From Odontocerum albicorne (Eukaryota > Arthropoda > Insecta > Trichoptera > Odontoceridae), in contig OX463859.1 in NCBI GenBank assembly GCA_949825065.1, positions 18,929,220 through 18,993,219 of the forward strand: a stretch of DNA of 64,000 bases. Reading direction: 5' to 3'. The position numbers and the translations under genes were made by a program. Positions 11,651 through 22,265 of the stretch are shown piece after piece (the stretch's first letter is position 1; each line of letters starts with the position of its first letter). The notes under the pieces are model-generated. The model was not told the DNA's origin. It did no database searches and worked only from the letters and a program-made list of their open reading frames with translations.

Positions 11651-12137
11651 ACTCAAATTTGACAAAAAAAAAAAAATTGGAGGCTATGCATGATGAGGTG
11701 TATGGAAGTGACATAAGTTAAAAATGACATGATGAAGTCTAGTTCTTATCCCATTGTCTACTCAAATATGAACAAAACGTGATAGTATCGATGATGGACA
11801 CAGTAATGATATTTGTGATATGTATGAGAAGGGAGCGGCTTTAGCCATACATTAGGTACTTCCCTATATGTGCACATGAAATGTGTGAGAAAAAAATATT
11901 TCGTACGAAAATCATAGAATACGTACCAAAAAAAAGACGAACTACAAAGAGGTTCTATCTTCCGATATGTGACAGAAACACATTCGGCTTTAGATGTAGT
12001 GTAGTGTCCATAAACATGACAAATTAAAGACCTCCTAAAAATCGTTGTTTTCAAGTACTTTCTAAAGCGACTCACTGCATAAAGAAGTAAAAAAACTATG
12101 AACCAACTTGACATTCTGTAATGTTTCCGGCGATGGA
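11651..12137. other. Unassigned sequence
   Basis: A 165-codon minus-strand open frame covers 11758-12255, but it reads through the 42-bp direct repeat and shows no domain. I do not call it a gene. Confidence 0.35.
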
Positions 12138-12221
12138 CACAGTTGTGGGCCCCATGGTGTCCAGCAAGCCACTTAGCTTCACAGTTGTGGGCCCCAAGGT
12201 GTCCAGCAAGGCACTTAGCTT
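12138..12221. repeat. 42-bp direct repeat, two units
   Basis: CACAGTTGTGGGCCCCATGG begins unit one at 12138. Unit two, at 12180, differs at only two positions (ATGG to AAGG and GCCA to GGCA). The copies are adjacent. Confidence 0.9.
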
Positions 12222-12287
12222 CACCTATCAAGATAAGACTGATGGTCTTAAACACCTCAGAAAAAGAATACGTTTTTATTTATTCGA

Positions 12288-12362
12288 GGCGACCTCCGTG
12301 GTCATGTTGGTCAAATGCTTGGCTTTCAGCAAAGGGTTAAGAATTTGATTTCTGATGGTACC
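12288..12362 (+). mobile_element. SINE-C tRNA-like head
   Basis: GACCTCCGTGGTCATGTTGG resembles the head at 27405 (GACCTCCATTACTTTGTTGG). A degenerate B box (GAATTTGATTTCTG) follows about 45 bases later. Confidence 0.5.
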
Positions 12363-12439
12363 TGTTAAAAAAGAAAAAAAGTCCTAGTGTGGTAACTGAG
12401 TTCGTTTAGTAACAATACTCACAAATATTAAATGAGTGA

Positions 12440-12650
12440 TGTTATCGTTGTATCTTCACACGCGAGGAGTGTTGCCAAACTCGTACGACGACGAAGTTCG
12501 ATGCCTACGCAAGTAATTCTGAGCCCGAAAACTTGTTGAATGGATTTAAAGACTATGTTGTCTCTCAGCTACACTCTTCGATATGTCCAAATCACTAATT
12601 CGGGTGAGTCAAAGGGTACCCTATTGTAGGATCTTTATGGAAATGTCAAG
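12440..12650. repeat. Dispersed repeat family E
   Basis: CTACACTCTTCGATATGTCC and AAAGGGTACC match CTACACTCTTCAATATATCA and GAAGGGTACC at 60279-60330. The upstream parts match more weakly. It may be the body of SINE-C. Confidence 0.45.
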
Positions 12651-13994
12651 ATGTGTTTTCGTAACAAGCCAAGATCAGTTCACGTGAGCTAAGCCTCGAT
12701 ATAGGAGATATAAATACCTGTTGCGGTCGTAAAGTAGAAAATAATTCAACAGCATAACTCGGTCTTTTATAAACGAGATGCCTCTTCTCTTTTCCTTCAC
12801 TCGTTACTTTCTTAGGCACATTGCTTTCAGTTACTACCAGCCTCTTTTTGATGCCTTCCGACCACCTTGTTTAGGAATTTCCCACATTTATTTTTCCTCT
12901 CAACAGTCTTCACTCCAGCACTTTCTGAGCTCACCTATCATCGGTTTGTCTTAATTTAAATATTAATAAATATTAAAATTAAAATCTAATACATCTTAAT
13001 TGATTAAAATATAATAAAATTAAAATACTGTTCTGAAATTACTTCCATTATATTTTCTGATACATACGTGGACCAAAAATATCTTATTTAATTTGAAACC
13101 ATTTTTATAAAAGGTATCAGATTGTTTGGGGCATTAGGCAATTTTTCGAAAAACGGAGAGTTTTTTTTTTGTATTCTTGCGAAATAACTTTTTTGGCAAA
13201 TATATAAAGCAATTATCACGGTCCATTCTGAGATAATATTCCGATTTTTTTTAAATGGTGCAAATTGGAATAAATTTTTGTCAATATGTGGATTTTTATG
13301 TTTCAATAAAAAAAATAGAATTGTATGTATTTTTCAATTTTAGATTGCTTTACCCTTTTTTTTCTTAATTTATCACTTTAACAATCTAAATTACAATTGA
13401 TAGTAGTAAAAAAACTGTATTACATTTTATTTTTCTACTCTATTCAACATGTGTAAAGTATTTTATTTTGTAAGGGTTGTGTTTAATTTTTTCACGCTTC
13501 CTGACGTCTGTCTTGTTTAATATGCTGTTTTGACAAATATAAATAGTTGATTTTGAACTGATATAAAAGAAGTGATTGCTTGTTTATAAGAGGAAAGGCT
13601 TCGTCACGTAATTTTTACCATTAATGCCAATACAAAATACAGCCTTGTTAAAATTGAACTTTCTTTTGCATTATTCATATCTTTAATTAATATTGTTAAT
13701 CTTTTTAACACGATAAGAAAATATATTTGGAAAGAAAAAGTAAGGAGTTAAAGAAATACATACGTCTTAATATTCATATAAAAATAAATTTCCTTTTCCC
13801 CATTATGTTATATTTTCATGTTAAGCACTGTAGACCTAGTGTCCGACTAATTCCTGTTTTAAGTCAACCAGCTTATTACATGTGTTAAATTTACACTATC
13901 ATGAGTAAAAATAATCTTAACAAAATTTAGACATATTTGAGATTTACACTTTTTTGTTAAAGCAACAAAAAATATAAAATAATTATATTGCTTT
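12651..13994. other. Unassigned AT-rich stretch
   Basis: No gene, RNA or clear repeat end. Open frames here are short and AT-biased. Confidence 0.4.
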
Positions 13995-14205
13995 GTATTA
14001 CACTTTCATTGTATACAGTACAACCTGGCAAGTTTATTGCCATGTGTCAATACCTCGCAACCAACCAGAGAGGTTTGAAAGAAACCTTAGGTGAAAATAA
14101 GACTGGAATCCTTTATTGAAAAACCAGGGTTCCAACGAGAATAGAACCCGTAACCTCCGGGCTGGGAGACAAACGTCATACCAATTAGACTACGGAGCTC
14201 ATCAA
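13995..14205 (-). mobile_element. SINE-A, near-complete copy
   Basis: On the minus strand the order is a tRNA-like head (A box TAGTCTAATTGG, B box GGTTCTATTCT), body, then a tail ending CATGGCAATAAACTTGCC and AGGTTGTACTGTATACAATG. The head and tail match the copy at 22088-22265, and the tail is shared with LINE-A. Confidence 0.8.
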
Positions 14206-14462
14206 CATGTCACTAACAAAAAATAGCCACACTCAAGTAGGTTTACAATGCATTATAAAATTAGTTATTTTGCATTTCAACGCAACATCCTGTCTAACAT
14301 ATGTTAACATTGTTCTAATATGTATTTGTCAATGTGTAACAATTCTTTCAGATTCTTTTTCTGGCAGTGAATCTGGATTTCGTGTGTATTTATTTATTTA
14401 AAACTGCATTGTAAAACAATCTGGCAGGCCAATTTTCAGGCAGCAATGTTTTCCAATCGACT

Positions 14463-16320
14463 CACAGTTTTCGGATTGACTCACAATCTAGAGGGACAAA
14501 ATCCTAAAAATGAAAATCAATACTTCACTTTAAAAATGCCGTTTTCGTGTGTCAAACAAACCTATTGATAAGATGCAATTGCCAGATTTTTCAAGAAACC
14601 CTTATTTTATTTTTTATGACGGGACAAAGTGACGCTTTGTGTCGCAGGTATAAAATATTTCTATTAGTACATTTCTGACTTCCGAAGTTTGTGCATGTTA
14701 AAAGTGTTTTAAAAAAAATATTGAAAATAATTTTCGTGATGACATCGTATTTTACAACTATTAATTCATTTATTTACGTCATAATTATATTAATTTATTT
14801 ATACAATAGATGATTTTTATAACAATAACAAATTCATGAAATTTCATTCTATGCATTTTATTGAGTTCAAAGTTTAACAAGATGTAAGGTTATGTACAAG
14901 ATGTCGCAGGGCTATGAAAGTTAGTTTAAAAAATAATCTAATATATTCTTTAAATAAAAAGCATTGCCATTTACTGCAATTTTGTGCGATTTCTTAAATA
15001 TATATATGTTTTGTTATAGGGAACAGACTAACAAGAATTAGTATTTTTGAAGTATGACGTTCTAACCCTTCAAAACACCGCATTCAGCGTGTTTATGATT
15101 TTTTAAAAAGGTTTTACAATATTCAAGATGGTAAAGAAACAGAAGCTATAAGATTAAAAGTTTTTGTAAAAACCAAATGTGAGAAAATTCGTCAAAAATG
15201 TGTACAAAAACAAAGGCGTTTGAATTTGTTTTTAAAACTCTACCAACTTTGGTTTTGTGAAGATTTAGATTTTTCTTCTCCAATGCAGACAATTAATAAG
15301 GCAGGCCATACAGCTAAAATATTTCGAGAATGTTCATCCGAATCAAAAAGGAGAAAAGTACGTGATTTGGTTACCAGCTACCAGAAGGAAGAATTGACAT
15401 ATGAAGCTGCAGTTAGTGTTCGAGTCAGTGGTAGACGTGATGGGGCAAATTCAATACAAGAAATGTTGACTACACCAAGAAGAGCAACGAGTTATAAAAA
15501 GGCCAAGAAACAAATTTTCACAACTCCAACACAAAATCTTTACTCCCCAGAAGAAGCTTTAGCATTGTTCAATGCAAATAAATTTACGGTAATGTAGTAT
15601 GTTACAAAAATATCCAACAGGAAGTTTCTGAAAGAGGTTTCAATTTATATCCATCATATGATCGGGTTTTAGAAGAGAAAAAACAATTGTTATCCAAAAG
15701 TAGAGAGCATAATTGTAATATATTTTGAACAGCAAAATTTGAAAATTACGCTAAGGAAACAAAAATATTTTGCATATCATTATACTCGTGGTACAATATG
15801 CCTGCAGCCTTGCACAAAATATTGGTGCACGGTGCTGAGGTCATCGATTCTTCTTTGATTCCTATTGGACAAATGTCTGAAGAGGCATCAGAGGCCAAAA
15901 ATAAAGAAATTAGAAAAATTAGAAAAATTAGGCAACATCACATTTTAAAAACTTGGCGTGTTAGGACAAATTACGATTTATTTAAATATTTATTAGTTTC
16001 TTCTGATCCGTAAATAAGTCTTATTAGAAAAATACCCAAAAAAGTTAAACATGCGCATGAAAGCGATTTTCTAATGCTATTAAAAAAAAGTTATTTTTGC
16101 ATATTTTTTTCATAATTATAAGAATTAAGTTTTTAACGTTTCTAAATTAGTCTTATTCTCAATGTGTTATTGTGTATTTGATAAATTAAAAACCTATTAT
16201 TAAATTAAAAACCATTTGTTTATATTTTCTAAGCCTCTAGTTATTAAAATGTAACATTATTATGTCAAATGACATGAAAAATAATTTTGCCCCTCTAGAT
16301 TGGTCAATCCGAATACTGAG
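14463..16320 (+). mobile_element. Transib-like DNA transposon, internally deleted
   Basis: The ends are inverted repeats of about 40 bp. The left end reads CACAGTTTTCGGATTGA and the right end, on the minus strand, reads CTCAGTATTCGGATTGA. Both continue to AATCTAGAGGG. The element is flanked on both sides by CGACT (14458-14462 and 16321-16325), a 5-bp target duplication. Transib elements are known for 5-bp duplications, ends starting with CAC and a transposase related to RAG1, and the decayed ORF inside fits that. The full family is roughly 3 kb or more, so the middle, including the two catalytic Asp residues, is missing. Confidence 0.75.
15080..16015 (+). pseudogene. Transib transposase remnant (RAG1-like C-terminus)
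   Basis: The transposase would cut and rejoin transposon ends in the nucleus. Two parts survive. The N-terminal part (about 15220-15597, with similarity probably reaching up to 15080) reads SKRRKVRDLVTSYQKEELTY and TTPRRATSYKKAKKQ, as in the N-terminal region of Transib proteins. After a frame change near 15600, a segment like YPSYDRVLEEKK follows. Then at 15798-16013 comes LHKILVHGAEVID, SEEASEAKNKEIR and LLVSSDP. This matches the block around the third catalytic acidic residue of RAG1 and Transib (the SEGNESGNK block of RAG1). The region with the first two catalytic Asp residues is absent, and there are stops between the parts. The protein cannot be functional. Confidence 0.7.
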
Positions 16321-16344
16321 CGACTTGTCAAAAGTTAATAAAGC

Positions 16345-16690
16345 AAGTTATATCAATGCAAACATTATTTAAATCATTATTTACCTGTACAAAATTCATG
16401 AACAATACACTTTATAAAAATAAAAATGAGCTATCATCAATCAAAGGAAAAAGGAAAGGATGGTGGAGGGAAAAGGTAAATCAGGAAAGAAACACGTTAC
16501 ATTACTGGCTTGAAATTAAGAGTTTCAGTCGCTTTTTAAGACATGCCAGTGACGGAGCGAGTGTATCATTAGTTGATAACTGATTTCAGAGTCTCACTGC
16601 ATGGACAGTAAAGGACAACGTAGAAAAAGCAAAGCGGTCAACTGGGAAAGCCAATAAACAATATCTTTTTGACGTTAGCGCAAGTCACTG
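16345..16690 (-). mobile_element. LINE family A, 3' part lacking the tail
   Basis: It matches the 7680-8000 part of the reference copy in reverse (GTCGCTTTTTAAGACATGCC, AGTGACGGAGCGAG, CTCACTGCATGGACAGTAAAG). The terminal tail is replaced by unrelated sequence left of about 16345. Confidence 0.7.
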
Positions 16691-17570
16691 AGACGCTAGC
16701 AAAGACGATGAATATTATCGACGAGATAAGAGGGGGCGGCGGAAAAGTTAAGAATATTATACAAAAGTGACAATATGTTAATATCCCATTTATTTCCCAC
16801 GTTCAACCAGGCCAGTTCCCTCCGATACGAAGTGATCGAACATACTCGTATTTATTAACTTCATAATTGAATCCACTGTTTATTTATCATTTGAAAAAAA
16901 AATTACTTTAATAAACGTGTATAAGGGTGTTGGCTGATAAACATCTGAAGTCCTTGCGGTTGGGTTCGCCCTCCTGTTGGTGAGGGCTTATATCGATCTT
17001 CTCCTTCAAATGTTTAATATTTTTCATATCCTTAATTTATATGGTTAACGTCAGATATATGTACTATACATTTGTGTAAGTCAATTATTTATTTAACTTT
17101 TTCAGTATAAAAAGTTATGATTTTATTATAATGTTAAGGTGCAATATGAATTCAGGCCTAAGTGTATATTTTTTGTTACTCTACCTGATTTCATAAAATC
17201 TGTGGGTTTCGGCACCTTGGCTAATCAGAAGAATTGTTTTCAATTGCCTTATTTTCAAAACACCAAATTATTTACTAATTTGGATGTATTAAACGCTTTT
17301 TCAAATTAACCTTAATAATTAGTTTCTGTACCTTTTCAGCTCTAGAAAGTACAGTTTTAGACGCGAAGTTCGGCTTGTAAAATAAATAATCCTCAGGCTT
17401 TGACTGTCTAGTTGAAAATTTATATTTGTTGATATTCTATTGAATTCATCTACTTTTAAGCAAACAACTCATCACATAACAACAAATATTATTATTTTTC
17501 TTCAGTTTGAACTCCGTATCCAAGTATATTTTTTTTATTAGAACCGTATGAAATACTTATTAATGAATAC
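16691..17570. other. Unassigned AT-rich sequence
   Basis: Nothing supported. Confidence 0.4.
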
Positions 17571-17574
17571 TAAA

Positions 17575-17960
17575 AAGAACATACGTACCATCATACCATA
17601 ACCTTCTCGGGGTAGGTAGAGAAGACATAGTGCCAGACTTTCCTATTTTAACACATATCCTTTGCTCCTTCTTCATCCATATACCTTCTCCTACCACCTC
17701 TACGACTTCTCGGATTTTAACGTACTCATTTTTCAAAATATCATTAACTTGATCCATTCCTCTACCACATTTGCACTATATAATTGTTTTGTAATATATC
17801 TATTTCAGTACCTCATTGACTTTGTTTCCTATAGCTGTTCAATTCTTCAATCATCTGAGAAAATACTACCTAAATCGCAGAATTCCTTAACTTGTTCCAA
17901 TCTTTCATTGTTTACTCAGGTTAATATCGCATTCATTTTTCCTTTCGTACTTTTCTTTCA
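17575..17960 (-). pseudogene. LINE family B C-terminal fragment
   Basis: The minus-strand frame at 17560-17757 reads MDQVNDILKNEYVKIREVVE, then ICVKIGKSGTMSSLPTPRR, and ends at the family 3' signature (minus strand TATGGTATGATGGTACGTATG). Upstream coding is degraded up to about 17960. Confidence 0.6.
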
Positions 17961-18655
17961 CAATTTTAATGAGAACAACTCCAAATTATGCAATAAATAA
18001 AAAGCCTTCTAAAATATTCATTTAAAAAAGTATTTGACGAAGACTTCATAGAAATGAATGTCTTTCGGTTTTGGACATTTTTGGAGATTTCTGAATATTT
18101 CTGAGTATTTCTGAATATACGAGCCTTGAGATGGAATTCTTCGTGCCCCTGTAAGATCTAAATAAAATTGACTTTTGGAACAGCTTTTCAAATGATGATG
18201 TTTTCTCTATTTTGCTATTTTTCGTTGAGCTGGAGGAGTTTTGTTAAGTTATAACTGTGATTTCGTTCATTTAAATAATTTTTTTCCAATTTGTTGTATA
18301 TCTGTATTTTTAACTCTCTTTGAAAGATTTATATAGCCATTTTCAAACAAGTGTTGGGGGGTCGATTATTTTTTTAAGTCAGGCTTTTACTATGTGCGTG
18401 TTGATTTTTCTTCATTGTTTTGTTTGTTACAGTGTTTTGTTTCTTACATTACATCTTTATTCTCGTTTTTACGTAAATACCAAGAGTGACGTCTGGTTTG
18501 GTGCAATGTGGGCTGCCCGCCTTTGGACGGTGCATGTTATGTCAATGACAATGGCTTAAATTTAACGTCCGACCTTAACACAAAATTTTAAGTGGTTTCA
18601 TTACCTCTCTTTAAACTTTGAAGCAACGGATGAGATCTGACTGAAAACAAATAAC
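17961..18655. other. Unassigned sequence
   Basis: A 79-codon open frame (18320-18559) has a hydrophobic stretch but no supporting evidence of being a gene. Confidence 0.35.
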
Positions 18656-18660
18656 GAATT

Positions 18661-18862
18661 TGTAATTTATTTTTAACAAACACTGTTTATTCCACTTTTT
18701 ATGACGGTATAACCCTACCGGTTTCAAGGCTTTCACCTCATCTTCAGGGGAGTACAAGCAAGACTTGTACTTCCCTGAAGATGAGGTGAAAGCCTTGAAA
18801 CCGGTAGGGTTATACCGTCATAAAAAAATGGAATAAACAGTGTTTGTTAAAAATAAATTACA
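18661..18862. repeat. Near-perfect foldback, ~97-bp arms
   Basis: The sequence starting TGTAATTTATTTTTAACAAA and running through CGGTATAACCCTACCGGTTT to CAGGGGAGTACAAG is repeated in reverse on the other side of a 5-base centre (CAAGA, near 18762). Only a few differences separate the arms. A related foldback lies at 35228-35462. Confidence 0.95.
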
Positions 18863-19206
18863 ATGTCTTTAAACCTCCACAACGTTAATGCCTTAACTAT
18901 AAACAACAAATAACGAATGTTTAAGATAAGATACTAGTATTTAGTTCGGACTGTGAATTTGGGTCTATGAATATAGGTGAATTTTTGCAATTTTGTGAGT
19001 GTCGAAGTATGTACTTGTAAACGTTTGTATTGTTTTATTTACTTGTTGCTTGTTTTTTTTTTAATTTTTGTTTTCCAGCTCAATGTACCACCAATTCACA
19101 ATATACCACTCAAATAAATAAAATAATCTTGAATCTTTTGTTGACTGCTGGAGGGGAAGTCTGTCGCATTAATACAGGCATTTATTTATTTCCATGGAGC
19201 TAAAAG
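18863..19206. other. Unassigned sequence
   Basis: Nothing recognised before the SINE tail. Confidence 0.35.
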
Positions 19207-19275
19207 TAAGTCCTACATGGAAATAACTTATTGCCAGGTTGTGCTGTGTACAACAAAACTGCAATTAAAAAAAAA
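19207..19275 (+). mobile_element. SINE-A tail fragment
   Basis: CATGGAAATAACTTATTGCC followed by AGGTTGTGCTGTGTACAAC is the SINE-A 3' end, followed by an A run. Confidence 0.5.
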
Positions 19276-19675
19276 TACAGCTGCGCTCGGGTGGTAATAT
19301 ATAAAAAAACTTTATGTATTACTCAAAAGCAAATTCGATCCCCTTTTCCTTTTATTTTTCTTCTCAAGTGTGCAAATTATTTGCTGAATAGCAGAAACAT
19401 CGAGTGTATGTTGTTGAGTCCCGGTTCTTCGAATAATATTCTAAGTATATGATTGGCTTTTTACAAGATGGCGTCCTAATGGGGACAATATCAGAAAGGG
19501 GAACGCCACTGCCACCCACAAATATGGATATACCCTGCGTTTTGCCACTCCACCTCCATACGAACGGTATTTGGACAGAATCAAATCAAAACAGAAATAT
19601 ATGTATTTAAAAACCGTTTATCAAAAAATTTAATTCGCATATTATATAAGTCAAGATTGAAACCATTGTTTCTGA
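19276..19675. other. Unassigned sequence
   Basis: No supported feature. A 73-codon frame overlaps the SINE tail. Confidence 0.35.
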
Positions 19676-19679
19676 TCGA

Positions 19680-20075
19680 ATCCTGCATTTTGAAGATGCA
19701 GCCTAGTGGCATCTCCATTCTTACTTTGATTTCTTGAGACCGGTTCCATCAATCATTCCGCTAGCAACTCAGATATTTGAATTGTTCAAGTCGCTCAGCA
19801 ATTCAAATATTTATATTAAAAGGTAATCTTTGTCTGATCTTTCTTTTAACTAACAATCATACATTTGTTTATTGATAAATTCATTTTCATTTTATTATCT
19901 GCAAGACAAACAGTTATGCCACTAGCTAACATAATCTCTGTCTTTATTTCTGTAGCAAAAATCTTCTATTAATCGTATTTTCGCAAGTCCAATACTTAAA
20001 ACCGAATAGCATCGCTGACCTGACATCTGTTTCGTAGGCTTTGCCTCGTATTTTTATTGGCACCCTGGGGTAATA
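19680..20075 (-). pseudogene. RTE-like reverse-transcriptase fragments
   Basis: On the minus strand 19960-20070 gives KAYETDVRSAMLFGFKYWTC, which resembles the VVRPALLYGSECW motif. 19680-19800 gives ERLEQFKYLSC and MQDSIRNNG, which resemble the preceding FKYLGSVI region. The order is opposite to that in an intact protein, so two fragments or a rearrangement are present. All frames are broken. Confidence 0.4.
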
Positions 20076-20319
20076 TAATACTGCCAGCAAGAACATCCAC
20101 TTAACCGCGGTGTCGTTAATTCTGTGCTGAATTCAAGTATTGTGGAAAGTAAAAATAAAACCCCCGTGCTAGTTAATCTTGCGTCGTTTACTTTTTCATT
20201 TTCTAAACAAGATTTTTGCAGCAGTTAGTTTTATGCTTGATACTAACATTGGCTAAAAAGAAGCAAATATACGAGTATAAACCGCACGACCAATCATTTC
20301 TGCAATTTATGAATATTGT
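20076..20319. other. Unassigned sequence
   Basis: Nothing recognised. Confidence 0.35.
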
Positions 20320-21300
20320 TAATAACTGAAAAACTTTCCTTTCAATAAATACTTCCTTTACCTCCTCCATATCTATACATATTTTCAAACAGCTCTTTCT
20401 GATTCTCTCACTTTTTACTTTCCTTGTTTTAAAATTTTATTCATTTGGTCCATCCAAACTTTTCTCGACGACAACTCTCACTTATGCTTGCATAATGCAT
20501 TTGTTTAGTCAGTGTTTTCACACCCATTCGTTCAACATGTTCAATTAACCTCAACGTGCTCTTTTTACTTCTATTTCACACACCATTTTGTAGTTCATAT
20601 TTATTTTAAATAATAACATTTTTGGTCTGTAAATAAAGGGTTTTTCAAATTGAGCGTTTTTTTAAATTCAATTGTTTTAATTCTTAAATAAAATCCACAA
20701 TTTGCTTTGATTTCAAAAAACTTTTTATTAGTCATTGAATTATAATGCATGACCTTTAAACACAAAAAAAACAATATCCGCCTCTTGCGGCTCTACAGAT
20801 GTCCACTCTTTTGTCATCATTTTTCATGACATTTTGGCAAAATTGCGGTTCTAACTCACCAATAACGCGAATAATTTCGTTCTTCAGCTCAGGAATTGAT
20901 TGGGGATCATTCTTATAGACGTAATCTCAGAAAAAATAGTCCAACGGTGTCAGATCACATGATCTTGGTGGGCAATTAACATCACCGTTTCCGGAGATTA
21001 CAAAACATAAAATAATTCAATAATTTGAACGCGTTGTTGTATTATATATGTTACGACTCCATTTTTATAAATGTCATACATTACACTTTTCAAATATCAC
21101 GAGACTCATGCATGTTTACGACACCGTCTGTGTTTTATCCAAGAATTTAAAAAACTGCTCAATTTTAAAGACCCTTTACATCGACACAACACATATTCTT
21201 TTCAGTGCTGGCATTTTCATTGCTTTTACTTGACCTTTTTCCACATCCACGTTTTCCTACCATACATCAATATTATCACTAATATCTAATACATCAAAAC
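20320..21300 (-). pseudogene. LINE family B fragment interrupted by a MITE
   Basis: Minus-strand coding remnants lie at 20320-20633 (VEEVKEV, then the segment whose plus strand reads CAACGTGCTCTTTTTACTTC) and at 21177-21300 (plus strand GTGCTGGCATTTTCATTGC). They match consecutive parts of the family-B copies at 11400-11600 and 24430-24600. They are separated by the 541-bp element at 20636-21176. Confidence 0.6.
20636..21176 (-). mobile_element. MITE of Tc1/mariner type, 541 bp
   Basis: It begins AAGGGTTTTTCAAATTGAGCG and ends with the inverted AATTTTAAAGACCCTT, with TA on each side (20634-20635 and 21177-21178). The minus strand keeps a piece of a DDE transposase C-terminus: CDLTPLDYF, then DPQSIPELKNEIIRVIGELE and KRVDICRAARGG. 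This is the region of the third catalytic residue. It is a deletion derivative of an autonomous element. A 565-bp copy is at 62060-62624. Confidence 0.85.
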
Positions 21301-21484
21301 GACGGCCACAACACTCCTTTGTTCCTACTCTTAAGCTTTTGAAAATACCTACTATGAGATGTTACTTGGCGCGGAGACATGCCTCTACACGCACTCTGCC
21401 TACCCAAAAATTTACATGGAGTGATGGTATGCATTTTACGTCCTATGCATGTGGAATAGTCTCTGTCAAATTTGTAATTGTATT
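21301..21484. other. Unassigned sequence
   Basis: Nothing recognised between LINE-B and SINE-A. Confidence 0.3.
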
Positions 21485-21487
21485 GTT

Positions 21488-21690
21488 TATATCTTTTGTT
21501 GTATACAGTACAATATAGCGAGAACATTTTCATGTGGCAATCTTTTCCAACCTATCTGAAATGTGTGAAAATGGGTTTAAATGAAAACCAGACTGAAAAA
21601 AATGGGTACTAATGGGAACTGAACCTGTATCCCCGTTCAAATGTAAAAATTCACAAACCGCGTTCAGTTGAGTGAATCGCCCGAACCAAA
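21488..21690 (-). mobile_element. SINE-A, diverged copy
   Basis: The tail (plus strand TTGTATACAGTACAATATAGCG, then CATGTGGCAATCTTTTCCAACC) and the body with AAACCAGACTG match the copies at 13995 and 22088. The head (GGGAACTGAACCTG) is degraded. Confidence 0.7.
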
Positions 21691-21854
21691 AAACTAGTAA
21701 AATAAAATACAAATATTGCAGTTAAAAAATAAACATACACACATATATTTTTATACCAATCGTGTGAAAATACACACCATATCTTTCGGATGTCATAAAA
21801 ACAACAGTTTGTAATCTAATGGCAGCACTTAGTAAATGTCGTGTTTCGTTGTGA

Positions 21855-21927
21855 GTCCCTTTGGCGCAGTGGATAGCGCGTTGGACTTCTAATCCAAAGG
21901 TCGTGGGTTCGATCCCCACAAGGGATG
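21855..21927 (+). tRNA. tRNA-Arg-TCT: tRNA-Arg(UCU), intact
   Basis: All four arms of the cloverleaf form. The 7-bp acceptor stem is GTCCCTT with AAGGGAT (first pair G-U). The D arm is GCGC with GCGC. The anticodon stem is TTGGA with TCCAA and encloses the loop CTTCTAA, which gives anticodon TCT. The T arm is GTGGG with CCCAC around TTCGATC. The discriminator is G. There is no intron. Length is 73 nt, normal for the family. The A and B boxes are internal (TGGCGCAGTGG and GGTTCGATCCC). It decodes AGA codons. The 65-codon minus-strand open frame across it is a shadow. Confidence 0.96.
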
Positions 21928-21935
21928 ATTAATTA

Positions 21936-21942
21936 TTTTTTT
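21936..21942 (+). terminator. Pol III T-run terminator of the tRNA
   Basis: Seven T residues lie eight bases after the mature 3' end, the usual RNA polymerase III stop. Confidence 0.85.
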
Positions 21943-22087
21943 GTTATTTTGAGTTTCTTGTTATATAGGTTTAAAATAATTTTTCATTCATTTTATGAAG
22001 ATATTTATTGTTTTTCTTATGATAAAAAAATGTATATTTTACAAATAATGTTAAGTAAATAAATGAACTGTATATCTGTATAGTATA

Positions 22088-22265
22088 TGTTTTTTAGCCT
22101 TGCGGGCTTATTGCCACGTGGAAATATGTTCCAGCCAACCAGAAGGATGTTAAAGTGGCTTGACTGTAATCCTTTTTTGAAAAATCTGGTTTCCAGCGGG
22201 ATTCGAACCCGCAACTGCCGGGCAGGGAGACAAACGTCTTACTAACTAGGCCACGAAGGTCGTCT
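22088..22265 (-). mobile_element. SINE-A, reference copy
   Basis: On the minus strand the head has an A box (TGGCCTAGTTAG) and a perfect B box (GGTTCGAATCC, plus-strand 22200-22210). The body holds AAACCAGATTTTTC and GACTGTAAT-like segments. The tail runs TGGTTGGCTGGAACATATTT to GGCAATAAGCCCGCAAGGCT. Only the head is tRNA-like, and the tail equals that of LINE-A. It starts about 160 bp downstream of the true tRNA-Arg, but its head sequence is not that of tRNA-Arg. Confidence 0.85.

Noticed and set aside
11758..12255. 165-codon minus-strand frame
   Set aside because: It runs through the 42-bp direct repeat, has no domain and resembles translated AT-rich DNA.
18765..18830. Hammerhead-ribozyme-like core in the foldback (GAAAC followed by a CGGTA/TACCG stem and TC; CTGATGA in the 35228 relative)
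   Set aside because: The first copy has CTGAAGA instead of CTGATGA, stem III needs a bulge, and no stem I can be formed. The second copy lacks the TACCG side.
21722..21919. Minus-strand frame beginning MGIEPTTFGLEVQRA
   Set aside because: It is the complement of the tRNA-Arg gene. This peptide is a familiar tRNA shadow.
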